Part shown: in pieces, positions 8,449 to 15,264 of the stretch | How positions within the stretch are numbered: the stretch's first letter is position 1 | Layout: each line of letters opens with the position of its first letter | Origin: an uncultured Bacilli bacterium | GTDB taxonomy: Bacteria; Bacillota_I; Bacilli_A; RFN20; CAG-826 | Direction of reading: 5' to 3' | Assembly: GCA_905236085.1 (NCBI GenBank) | Contig: CAJOOD010000171.1 | Location: 1 to 29,630, forward strand | Length of the DNA stretch: 29,630 nt | The notes under the pieces: model-generated | What the model saw: the letters and a program-made list of their open reading frames with translations, nothing else | Databases searched by the model: none | What the model was told of the DNA's origin: nothing | Position numbers and translations under genes: made by a program

Positions 8449-9726
8449 TTAATTCAAATATTCAAATTCAAAATCACATAAGATGACCGTATCGCCATCT
8501 TTAGCGCCCCGCTCTTCTAATTCATTATCGATGCCAATATTTCTTAGATGGGTGATTAATTTCATCATGCCTTCGTCTGTGGATAAATTGCACATGACAT
8601 AATATTTTTCAATTGCCTCACCGCTGATAATCCAAGTATCTTGACCTTTTTTAGTGATTTCATATCCCTTGCCTTCATTATTTAAGGCATAGACTTTAAC
8701 ACCATCTTCTTCATTATTTTCATTATAAAGTGGGAATAATGGCGTTTCTTCTAATAAGTCACAGCAGCGATAAATCAATTCATCAATACCTTCACCGGTT
8801 AAGGCACTTAATTTAATAACGGGTTTATCAATTTTTTTAACAAATTCTTGATATCTTTCTTCCGCGCCATCTTCATCCATTTTTGAAGCGACAATAACCA
8901 TTGGTCTATTGATTAAACCAAAGCCGTATTCTTTTAATTCATCTAAAATGGTTAGATATGATTCATATGGATCTCTAATTCCATCCATCGCCACCATATG
9001 TAAGATAACTCGACATCTTTGAATATGTCTAAGGAAGGTTAGACCTAAACCTTTACCTTCATGAGCACCTTTAATTAGACCTGGTAAATCCGCCATAACG
9101 AAAGAGCGGTTATCTTTAGAATTAACGACACCTAGATTAGGGATAATCGTGGTAAATTCATAATCCGCTATCTCAGGTCGAGCTCTAGAGACGATAGATA
9201 ATAAGGTAGATTTACCAACACTTGGAAATCCTACCACACCAACATCTGCTAATAATTTAAGTTCTAGAGTTAGTTTTTTAGTTTCTCCTGGTTCACCGTT
9301 TTCTGCGATTTTAGGAGCTCTATTCGTCGGAGATTTAAAGCAAGCATTGCCTCGACCTCCTCGACCACCTTTAGCCACTAAACAGGTTTTACCATCTTCA
9401 TTTAAATCACCGATGATCCTATGTTCTGGTTCAAGATAGATAACTGTTCCAATTGGAACATCGACATAAATATCTTCCATGGATTTACCATATTGGTTTT
9501 TATTGCCACCTCTTTCTCCATCAGGAGCGATGATAACTTTAGAATGTCTAAAATTAAATAAAGTATTAATAGAGGCATTGGCTTTTAAAATAATAGAAGC
9601 GCCACGTCCTCCATTTCCACCAGCAGGGCCACCATTAGGCATGAATTTTTCTCTTAAGAAGGCGATCGCGCCATCTCCACCCTTACCGGATCTAACTTCA
9701 ATTTTAGCTTGGTCAATAAAAATCAT
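8449..9726 (-). CDS. obgE: ribosome-assembly GTPase ObgE/CgtA
   Basis: An essential GTPase that binds the 50S subunit and ppGpp and takes part in late ribosome assembly. Its 425 residues show the glycine-rich Obg fold (about 1-158, with KGGDGAIAF and GGRGGRGNACF) and the G domain with P-loop GFPSVGKS at 166-173, the G2 region around TTIIPNLG, G3 DLPGL and G4-like ASKMD. The C-terminal OCT domain of Firmicute Obg ends the protein. It lies after the rpmA terminator as in Bacillus, without the spo0B found there. Its link to ppGpp fits with rel lying further down the same block. Confidence 0.96.
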   Translation of the reverse strand: MIFIDQAKIEVRSGKGGDGAIAFLREKFMPNGGPAGGNGGRGASIILKANASINTLFNFRHSKVIIAPDGERGGNKNQYGKSMEDIYVDVPIGTVIYLEPEHRIIGDLNEDGKTCLVAKGGRGGRGNACFKSPTNRAPKIAENGEPGETKKLTLELKLLADVGVVGFPSVGKSTLLSIVSRARPEIADYEFTTIIPNLGVVNSKDNRSFVMADLPGLIKGAHEGKGLGLTFLRHIQRCRVILHMVAMDGIRDPYESYLTILDELKEYGFGLINRPMVIVASKMDEDGAEERYQEFVKKIDKPVIKLSALTGEGIDELIYRCCDLLEETPLFPLYNENNEEDGVKVYALNNEGKGYEITKKGQDTWIISGEAIEKYYVMCNLSTDEGMMKLITHLRNIGIDNELEERGAKDGDTVILCDFEFEYLN

Positions 9727-9757
9727 AATAATACCTATTTATATTATATATAAAATA

Positions 9758-9786
9758 TGAAAAAAGACCACTTAAATGTGGTCTTT
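9758..9786 (-). terminator. intrinsic terminator after rpmA
   Basis: AAAGACCAC (9763-9771) pairs perfectly with GTGGTCTTT (9778-9786) around a 6-base loop; on the minus strand the stem is followed by further T's. It closes the rplU-prp-rpmA operon. An AT-rich tract with TATAAT-like hexamers follows and may hold a weak obgE promoter. Confidence 0.85.
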
Positions 9787-9802
9787 ATTTCAAATAATTT
9801 GA

Positions 9803-10087
9803 TTAAGCAACTTCAACTACTTTAACGCGGGTTCTGTTTTTGCCAAATCTTTCATATTTGACAATACCGGATTTGGTAGCAAAGATTGTATCATCTCCGC
9901 CTTTTTTGGTATTTTCACCTGGCCAAATTTTGGTGCCTCTTTGACGATAGATAATGCTACCTGCGGTGGCAAATTGTCCATCAGCCTTTTTAGCGCCTAA
10001 ACGTTTGGATTCAGAATCACGACCGTTTTTAGTGGAGCCAACACCCTTCTTACTAGCAAAGAGTTGAAGATCTAATTTAAACATCAT
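9803..10087 (-). CDS. rpmA: 50S ribosomal protein L27 with cleavable N-terminal extension
   Basis: L27, near the peptidyl-transferase centre. The mature part beginning ASKKGVGSTKNGRDSESKR is canonical. It is preceded by a short extension (FKLDLQLF) that in Firmicutes is removed by the protease Prp after the final Phe, exposing the N-terminus that reaches the tRNA. Prp is encoded immediately upstream, which fits. The Shine-Dalgarno AAAGGATGG is 9 bases before the first of two adjacent ATGs. The gene ends 17 bases before the terminator stem. Confidence 0.97.
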   Translation of the reverse strand: MMFKLDLQLFASKKGVGSTKNGRDSESKRLGAKKADGQFATAGSIIYRQRGTKIWPGENTKKGGDDTIFATKSGIVKYERFGKNRTRVKVVEVA

Positions 10088-10109
10088 ATTGATGTACCAT
10101 CCTTTCTTC

Positions 10110-10421
10110 TTAAATTTTTGTAATTTTCATGTATGAAGGATAATCTTCTTCAATACATTTTAATGAAGTGATAATGGTTTCTAATACCACTTCATCGTGT
10201 GTAATAATCTCTTTTAAGGCTTTTATAGAAACATAGCCTTCTTTAATTTCTATTTGGAAATCCTTGGGATTTGCAAGGTTATTGAGTCCTCCGATGACTA
10301 CCGCGGATACTGCTGAGCAGACGAGATCTTCACCATGAGGAGCTGAATTTGCGTGCCCTTTAACTTCCAATTCTTTAAATGATGGATTATTAACAACTTT
10401 AACCTTAATCATATTAGGCAT
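10110..10421 (-). CDS. prp: ribosomal-processing cysteine protease Prp (YsxB family)
   Basis: Removes the N-terminal extension of L27, an essential step in Firmicute ribosome maturation. In 103 residues the catalytic pair is visible: His23 in KGHANS and Cys35 in EDLVCSAVSA, within the family pattern GHA...G.D.VC..VS. It lies between rplU and rpmA as in other Firmicutes. The ATG used overlaps the rplU stop by 8 bases; a second ATG three codons later starts 1 base after that stop and is equally possible. Confidence 0.94.
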   Translation of the reverse strand: MPNMIKVKVVNNPSFKELEVKGHANSAPHGEDLVCSAVSAVVIGGLNNLANPKDFQIEIKEGYVSIKALKEIITHDEVVLETIITSLKCIEEDYPSYMKITKI

Positions 10422-10722
10422 TGATTGCTTCGATGACTAAGCGAGTGTATGGTTGTCTATGACCTTGTTTTTTGCGTTCATTAGCTTTGGCTTTGTATTT
10501 GTAGATGACCAATTTTTTGCCTTTGCCTTGTTTTTCAACTTTAGCTGTGACAGTTACACCTTCAAGATATGGAGTTCCGACTTTAGCTTTTTTATCGCTA
10601 ACGAGAAGAACTTTATCAAATGTGTAGGTTTCACCGGCTTTGACGTCTAATTTTTCTACAAAGATTGTTTGACCAACTTCGACGCGAACTTGCTTACCAC
10701 CAGTTTCGATAATAGCGTACAT
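10414..10722 (-). CDS. rplU: 50S ribosomal protein L21
   Basis: A 102-residue L21 with the usual start (MYAIIETGGKQ) and the conserved C-terminal RNA-binding stretch (KKQGHRQPYTRL). It is first in the rplU-prp-rpmA operon and has a strong Shine-Dalgarno (GAAGGAGGG). Expression is probably tuned by the structured leader just upstream. Confidence 0.98.
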   Translation of the reverse strand: MYAIIETGGKQVRVEVGQTIFVEKLDVKAGETYTFDKVLLVSDKKAKVGTPYLEGVTVTAKVEKQGKGKKLVIYKYKAKANERKKQGHRQPYTRLVIEAINA

Positions 10723-10829
10723 AATGTCCCTCCTTCTTTAAATATTTCACTCGGACTCGCTATGAAGGTAGCTATAAGCGTTTATAACCTTTTCTATGCG
10801 GTTGTAGCTAGTGAGGCGACAACGTGTGT
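10723..10829 (-). ncRNA. ribosomal protein L21 leader (structured 5' UTR)
   Basis: About 107 bases of transcribed leader separate a clear promoter from rplU. It is noticeably richer in G and C than the neighbouring spacers and can fold: GTTGT with ACAAC, TATAA with TTATA, and an outer TCACT with AGTGA. Low-GC Gram-positive rplU genes are known to carry an autoregulatory L21 leader in this position. I assign it from position and folding, not from a covariance model. Confidence 0.65.
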
Positions 10830-10858
10830 AATATAACATATGTTATAAGCTAAGTCAA
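10830..10858 (-). promoter_or_regulatory. promoter of rplU-prp-rpmA
   Basis: TTGACT (10853-10858) and TATATT (10830-10835) are separated by exactly 17 bases, both 5 of 6 to the sigma-A consensus. It lies about 52 bases beyond the radC stop, with no terminator seen between radC and here. Confidence 0.8.
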
Positions 10859-10909
10859 CATATTAAATTTCTTTGGACCAACATTTTTACTTTTATCGAT
10901 TAATATAGC

Positions 10910-11602
10910 TTATTGTGTACCTTTTGGAATGATCAAAGAATCTTTAAAAAATGAGTAACAGCCTTTTTTAGAAATGATTAGATGGTCAAGAAGATGTGAC
11001 TTAAATAATTCGGCATGTTTCATAATTTCTTTCGTGGTAATAATATCTTCATCTGATGGTGTTAGGTTACCGCTTGGATGATTATGGATGAGATAGAAAT
11101 ATCGAGCGTTATTTTCCGCAAGAGTCTTCATAACGACATTGATATCTAAATATAAATTATTCTCTAACCCACTATAAAGGACACTTTCCTTAATGATTTT
11201 CTTTCTAGAATTAAGCATGATTAATATCAGATTCTCATTATTGGAAAAACTTAGAATAGGTGAATATTTATTATATAAGAATGTCTCATCGATATTTATC
11301 TCATTCTCTGAGGAATAAAATTTAATCCTCTTCACCAATTCAATAACACTTGCTATCTTTATAGCCTTAACTGATTTAATCCCATCATAATTAATTAAAT
11401 CATTATAAGACATAGAGATTAATCCGTTTAATCCTCCGGAATCGCTTAAAATCATGTGGGCTAATTCTAAAGCGGAATATTTATTGCTTCCGCTAGAAAT
11501 GATGATAGATAAAAGTTCATCGTTAGAAAGTTTTTCTACTCCATAACGTTTGGCTTTCTCTCTTGGGCGTTCATCCAATGGAATATCTTTTATTTTTAGC
11601 AT
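10910..11602 (-). CDS. radC: RadC/YeeS-like JAB1/MPN-domain protein
   Basis: A RadC-family protein with an N-terminal helix-hairpin-helix-like part and a C-terminal JAMM domain. The metalloprotease-type motif is intact: HNHPSGNLTPSDED fits H-x-H-x7-S-x2-D. The biochemical role of RadC is still unclear in any organism. The longest frame would start at 11689, but that start lies inside the preceding small gene and adds 29 residues without similarity. MLKIKDIPLDERPREKAKRYG is the typical RadC N-terminus, giving 230 residues with a GGA 7 bases before the ATG. It begins 1 base after the stop of the small membrane-protein gene. Confidence 0.9.
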   Translation of the reverse strand: MLKIKDIPLDERPREKAKRYGVEKLSNDELLSIIISSGSNKYSALELAHMILSDSGGLNGLISMSYNDLINYDGIKSVKAIKIASVIELVKRIKFYSSENEINIDETFLYNKYSPILSFSNNENLILIMLNSRKKIIKESVLYSGLENNLYLDINVVMKTLAENNARYFYLIHNHPSGNLTPSDEDIITTKEIMKHAELFKSHLLDHLIISKKGCYSFFKDSLIIPKGTQ

Positions 11603-11603
11603 A

Positions 11604-11780
11604 TTAATTCCATGTAAACTTCCATCCACCAGGGATAGTTGTTGTGCCCTTTTCTGACATAAATAGTCGATAGACCACCACCGCGACAATCGCCACCGCT
11701 AAGATAGCCATGACCGCTGCTAAAGAGATAGCCTCTCCGACTTTATAGTCTTCTAATTGCTTTTGTGACATTGGTTTCAT
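11604..11780 (-). CDS. 58-residue single-pass membrane protein, unknown
   Basis: The start at 11780 follows a perfect AGGAGG by 7 bases. The protein has a polar N-terminus (MKPMSQKQLEDYKVGEA), one strongly hydrophobic Ala/Val/Ile helix of about 20 residues, a basic residue after it (YRLF), and the tail TTTIPGGWKFTWN. This suggests a small membrane protein with a short exposed tail; I do not recognise a family. The frame stays open upstream to an ATG at 11909, but that part is Lys/Arg-rich, overlaps the former valS C-terminus and spans the hairpin, so I reject it. The Shine-Dalgarno is buried in a hairpin. It sits between valS and radC, 1 base before the radC start. Confidence 0.7.
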   Translation of the reverse strand: MKPMSQKQLEDYKVGEAISLAAVMAILAVAIVAVVVYRLFMSEKGTTTIPGGWKFTWN

Positions 11781-11787
11781 AAAAATA

Positions 11788-11809
11788 CCTCCTATTATCT
11801 TATAGGAGG
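11788..11809 (-). promoter_or_regulatory. hairpin that buries a Shine-Dalgarno sequence
   Basis: On the minus strand CCTCCTAT and ATAGGAGG form a perfect 8-bp stem around a 6-base loop. The 3' arm is the Shine-Dalgarno of the small membrane-protein gene. The stem is followed by TATTTTT and then the ATG, so it could also act as a terminator after valS. Either way it would limit expression of the small protein. Confidence 0.7.
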
Positions 11810-11836
11810 CAAAAAGGGGAAATGACCAAAAATTTT

Positions 11837-11905
11837 TTAATATTTTTTTAACTTCTCTTTTAACAATTCGTAATTTTCTTTGTGCTGGCGTAGCTTTTCT
11901 CGTTC
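11837..11905 (-). other. intact valS tail beyond an in-frame TGA
   Basis: Directly after the valS TGA (11906-11908) the same frame continues for 22 codons to a TAA at 11837-11839. It reads EREKLRQHKENYELL and onward, a charged helix of the type that ends the C-terminal coiled-coil arm of ordinary valyl-tRNA synthetases. It is either lost tail, read-through tail, or the effect of a sequencing error. Confidence 0.75.
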
Positions 11906-14428
11906 TCATAAAATTTTCTCTTTTGGAGCCTTGGCTAAGAAGTTTTCATTAGATAACATCTTCTCGCCACGTAAGATTTCACTCTCTTCAAGTTTAATAG
12001 CCTTTTCTAATTGCTCTTTAGCTTTTGGATCATCCGTGTTAGCTAAGATAAGAAGGTCCGCTAGCGCATGAGCGTATAATGAGCCCTTGGATGAGTCGAT
12101 ATCATTAACTTTTTCAATAGATTCAGCAAAGCCAAAACGGGCAATATAATTCTCATACCCTGCAAAAATCGCCTCTTTTTCTTTAATTTGCAATTTTATC
12201 TTGGCGTTTGGAGCGATTTTATTATCAATCTTATAAGCACGGATATCTCTAATTAAATCAAATACTAATTCCACTTCTTTATCATTTTTATTATCGATTA
12301 ATTTACGAGAATATTCTGGATAACTTTCTAGCATAATCGATTCTAAATGTTCAGGAAGATTTAAATATAATTCTTCGCCGATAAATGGAGTATATGGATA
12401 AATCATTAGAATGATATCTTTTAAGGATAAATATAATACTTGATAGATTAAATCCTTATATTCTTCATTTGATTCTTGTAATGATACTTTAGACATCTCT
12501 AGATATCTTGAACAGAAATCATCATATACAAAATTATATAGATGAGAGGAAGCAGCGTTAAAATCATATCTATCCATGTTCTTAGTAACATTTTTAATAG
12601 TTAATTCTAAGCGGTTTAAAATCCATTTCTCCATCGGTTTTAATTTGGCTTTATTGATTTCCTTAACTTTAAATCCTTCAGGTAAGGACATTAAGATATA
12701 TCTAGAAGCATTCCAAATCTTATTCAAATAATTAGCGGCGCTGCTGACTTTAGATTCCATATAACGCATATCTTGTCCAGGAGTGGAATTGGTGGTTAAG
12801 AAATATCTTAAAGCATCCGCTCCATATTTAGCGATGACATCATTAGGATCAACACCGTTACCTAAAGATTTAGACATCTTTCTACCTAGTTCGTCTCTAA
12901 CTAATCCATGGATTATGACATTCTTAAATGGAGGTTTTCCCGTATTCGATAAAGATTGAAATATCATCCTCGATACCCAGAAGAAAATAATGTCATATCC
13001 AGTAGATAAAGCGTCGGTTGGGAAATAACGCTCTAAGTCCTCGGTCTCTTCTGGCCATCCAAGAGTGGAAAAAGGCCATAATCCACTAGAGAACCAAGTA
13101 TCTAAGACATCATTATCTTGGATATAATTCTCCATATCTTTTGGTTCTTCTTCCAAGACTAAAACTTCACCACTTACTTTATGATAATAAGCAGGAATTC
13201 TATGTCCCCACCATAACTGTCTAGAGATACACCAATCTTCGACATTTTCCATCCAACGGATTAAGACTTTTTCAAATCTAGCAGGAACAAAATTGACTTT
13301 ATTTTCGCTCTTTTGATTCTTTAATGTCAGTTCCGCAAGAGGTTTCATTTTCACAAACCATTGTTTAGAAATCATCGGTTCCACAATCGCTCCGCTTCTT
13401 TCTGAATGGCCTACTGGGTGCTTGATGTGTTCAATCTTCACTAGATTGCCTTCTTCTTTAATCTTCGCCACTAATTGTTTACGACATTCAAAACGGTCTA
13501 ATCCTTGATAGATTCCACATTTTTCATTCATCGTCGCATCAAGATTCATCACTTTAATTTTTGGAAAATTATATTTTTCACCTAAGATAAAGTCATTAGG
13601 GTCATGAGCAGGTGTACATTTCATGACACCAGTTCCGAATTTGATATCGACATATTCATCGCCAATAATGACCAATTTATCTCCATTCGCGGGATTAATC
13701 GCATATTTACCGATATATTTTTGATATCTCTTATCTTTAGGATTAACGACTAAGCAGACATCACCAAACATCGTCTCAGGTCTAGTCGTAGCAACGATTA
13801 ATTTATCATCTTCACCCACAACTGGATAAGAGAAATAAAAGAATTCACCATCATCTTCTTGATGGATAACTTCAATATTGCTTAAAGCGGTTAATTGGAC
13901 GGGATCCCAGTTGATAATCTTTTCGCCTTGATATATTAATCCTTTATTATATAAAGAAACAAATACTCTTCTAACCGCTTTATTTAAACCTTCATCAAGA
14001 GTAAATCTTTCGCGGCTATAATCTAAAGCTAGACCTAACATCGCCCATTGATTATGAATGTTTTTCGCGTATTCATCTTTCCATTCCCAAGTCTTTTTTA
14101 AGAATTCTTCACGAGAAATAAATCTGGTATCAACACCTTCTTTTCTTAATTTCTCCATGACTTTTGCTTGGGTGGCAATACCAGCGTGATCCATACCAGG
14201 AAGCCATAATACATCATAGCCTTTAGCTTTTTTATATCTAGCGATGATATCTTGTATGGTTGTATCCCAAGCGTGACCTAGATGTAATTTACCAGTGACA
14301 TTTGGAGGAGGAATAACCATGGAAAAAGGAGTTTTAGTTTTATCTCCCGCGGTAAAATAGCCTTTATTTTTCCAATTTTCGTATTTACCTTCTTCAACTT
14401 TTTTAGGATCGTAACGTGTGTCTAGCAT
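11906..14428 (-). CDS. valS: valyl-tRNA synthetase
   Basis: Charges tRNA-Val in the cytoplasm. A class I enzyme: HIGH-type HLGH at 49-52 within PPNVTGKLHLGHA, KMSKS at 517-521, the editing domain between them (TTRPETMFGD), the WWGHRIPAYYH block and the anticodon-binding domain with the start of the C-terminal arm. The 840-residue frame stops at TGA in the middle of the arm (FLAKAPKEKIL), where homologues continue with an ER-rich coiled coil. The same frame after the TGA encodes exactly such a tail. All Trp codons inside the gene are TGG. Expression is controlled by the T-box leader; the Shine-Dalgarno is AAAGGAG. Confidence 0.96.
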   Translation of the reverse strand: MLDTRYDPKKVEEGKYENWKNKGYFTAGDKTKTPFSMVIPPPNVTGKLHLGHAWDTTIQDIIARYKKAKGYDVLWLPGMDHAGIATQAKVMEKLRKEGVDTRFISREEFLKKTWEWKDEYAKNIHNQWAMLGLALDYSRERFTLDEGLNKAVRRVFVSLYNKGLIYQGEKIINWDPVQLTALSNIEVIHQEDDGEFFYFSYPVVGEDDKLIVATTRPETMFGDVCLVVNPKDKRYQKYIGKYAINPANGDKLVIIGDEYVDIKFGTGVMKCTPAHDPNDFILGEKYNFPKIKVMNLDATMNEKCGIYQGLDRFECRKQLVAKIKEEGNLVKIEHIKHPVGHSERSGAIVEPMISKQWFVKMKPLAELTLKNQKSENKVNFVPARFEKVLIRWMENVEDWCISRQLWWGHRIPAYYHKVSGEVLVLEEEPKDMENYIQDNDVLDTWFSSGLWPFSTLGWPEETEDLERYFPTDALSTGYDIIFFWVSRMIFQSLSNTGKPPFKNVIIHGLVRDELGRKMSKSLGNGVDPNDVIAKYGADALRYFLTTNSTPGQDMRYMESKVSSAANYLNKIWNASRYILMSLPEGFKVKEINKAKLKPMEKWILNRLELTIKNVTKNMDRYDFNAASSHLYNFVYDDFCSRYLEMSKVSLQESNEEYKDLIYQVLYLSLKDIILMIYPYTPFIGEELYLNLPEHLESIMLESYPEYSRKLIDNKNDKEVELVFDLIRDIRAYKIDNKIAPNAKIKLQIKEKEAIFAGYENYIARFGFAESIEKVNDIDSSKGSLYAHALADLLILANTDDPKAKEQLEKAIKLEESEILRGEKMLSNENFLAKAPKEKIL

Positions 14429-14445
14429 AATTTCTCCTTTATATA

Positions 14446-14470
14446 AATAAAAAGCATCCGTTAAGGACGC
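14446..14470 (-). terminator. T-box conditional terminator
   Basis: On the minus strand GCGTCC and GGATGC pair around TTAAC, followed by TTTTTATTTAT. It sits 18 bases before the valS start and just after the T-box core, as expected for the terminator that competes with the antiterminator. Confidence 0.9.
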
Positions 14471-14660
14471 TATATAAACGTGGTACCACCTTATTTATTG
14501 CTTGTTAGATTTAAGCAACACTCTATTTCGTTAACGCCGAATTACGTAATGATTAATTAGTCCTAACAAAACGACTTCGATGGACTTAACCTGTTCTTTT
14601 CCACCAACTAGAACTCTCTAATAGGCCAGTATCCATGTACTACTTTTTGCTCATCGGACG
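14446..14660 (-). ncRNA. T-box riboswitch (tRNA-Val sensing) of valS
   Basis: The roughly 210-base leader reads an uncharged tRNA and lets valS be transcribed only when Val-tRNA is short. Stem I begins GATGAGCAAAAAGTAGTAC, with CAAAA closing on TTTTG and AGTCCAT pairing with the opposite ATGGA..ACT. The apical AGAGAG and GTTGGTGGAA elements are present. The right side of the specifier loop reads CGAA-GTC-G, placing GUC, a Val codon, at 14573-14575. The T-box core GGTGGTACCACG is at 14479-14490, just before the terminator. Confidence 0.95.
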
Positions 14661-14665
14661 ATATA

Positions 14666-14694
14666 AATATAAATGATAGAAAACTTATTTACAA
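14666..14694 (-). promoter_or_regulatory. promoter of the valS T-box transcript
   Basis: TTGTAA (14689-14694) and TATATT (14666-14671) are 17 bases apart; the -35 hexamer is formed by the last codon and stop of engB. The expected start near 14659 lies just before the T-box stem I. Confidence 0.6.
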
Positions 14695-15264
14695 TAAAGA
14701 TTTTTCTATCGCCCCTTTTAATTCATCTAATCCGTTCTTATTTAAAGTGGATGTCAATATCGGTTTATCAGGGCTGATATTTTTAATTTCTGTTAATATT
14801 TGATGTTTTTCTTTTTGATTAATCTTATCGCATTTGGTTAAGACAATAAGGAAATTGATGCCTTCTTCTTTTAAATAATTGTAGATATCAATATCATCTT
14901 TATTTAGTTTTCTTCTTGAATCTAATAGGAAGATAACAGTCTTTAATTTCTTAGAATTAGAGAAATAACCTTCCATTAAATCCCCAAAGAATTCCACTTC
15001 ATGGCTCGATGATATCGAATAACCATATCCAGGCGCATCGACGAGATAGAATCGATCATCGACATTATAGAAATTTAATAATTTCGTATGACCTGGTTTA
15101 GAAGATATGAAAGCTAAAGATTTATTAGAACATAGAGCGTTAATGAGGCTAGATTTACCCACATTAGAACGCCCTATGATCAAAACTTCATCTTTTTTAA
15201 GTTCAGGCGCCTCCATATAAGAAGGTGCAGATTTAACAAAATTAGTGTTTTTAAAATTAATCAT
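14689..15264 (-). CDS. engB: ribosome-biogenesis GTPase EngB/YsxC
   Basis: A small essential GTPase for 50S subunit assembly. In 191 residues it has P-loop GRSNVGKSS at 31-39, the switch region with KPGHTKLLNFY, G3 DAPGYGYS and G4 LTKCDK. Its start overlaps the lon stop by 8 bases (ATGATTAA), so translation is coupled. The lon-engB order matches Bacillus lonA-ysxC. Confidence 0.95.
   Translation of the reverse strand: MINFKNTNFVKSAPSYMEAPELKKDEVLIIGRSNVGKSSLINALCSNKSLAFISSKPGHTKLLNFYNVDDRFYLVDAPGYGYSISSSHEVEFFGDLMEGYFSNSKKLKTVIFLLDSRRKLNKDDIDIYNYLKEEGINFLIVLTKCDKINQKEKHQILTEIKNISPDKPILTSTLNKNGLDELKGAIEKSLL

Noticed and set aside
11603..11689. Longer radC start at 11689
   Set aside because: The added 29 residues lie out of frame within the small membrane-protein gene and do not resemble RadC; the inner ATG matches the family N-terminus.
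11604..11909. A 101-residue ORF starting at the valS stop (ATGA overlap)
   Set aside because: Its first 43 residues are read from the valS tail region in a shifted frame and across a hairpin; a perfect AGGAGG points to the inner ATG at 11780.
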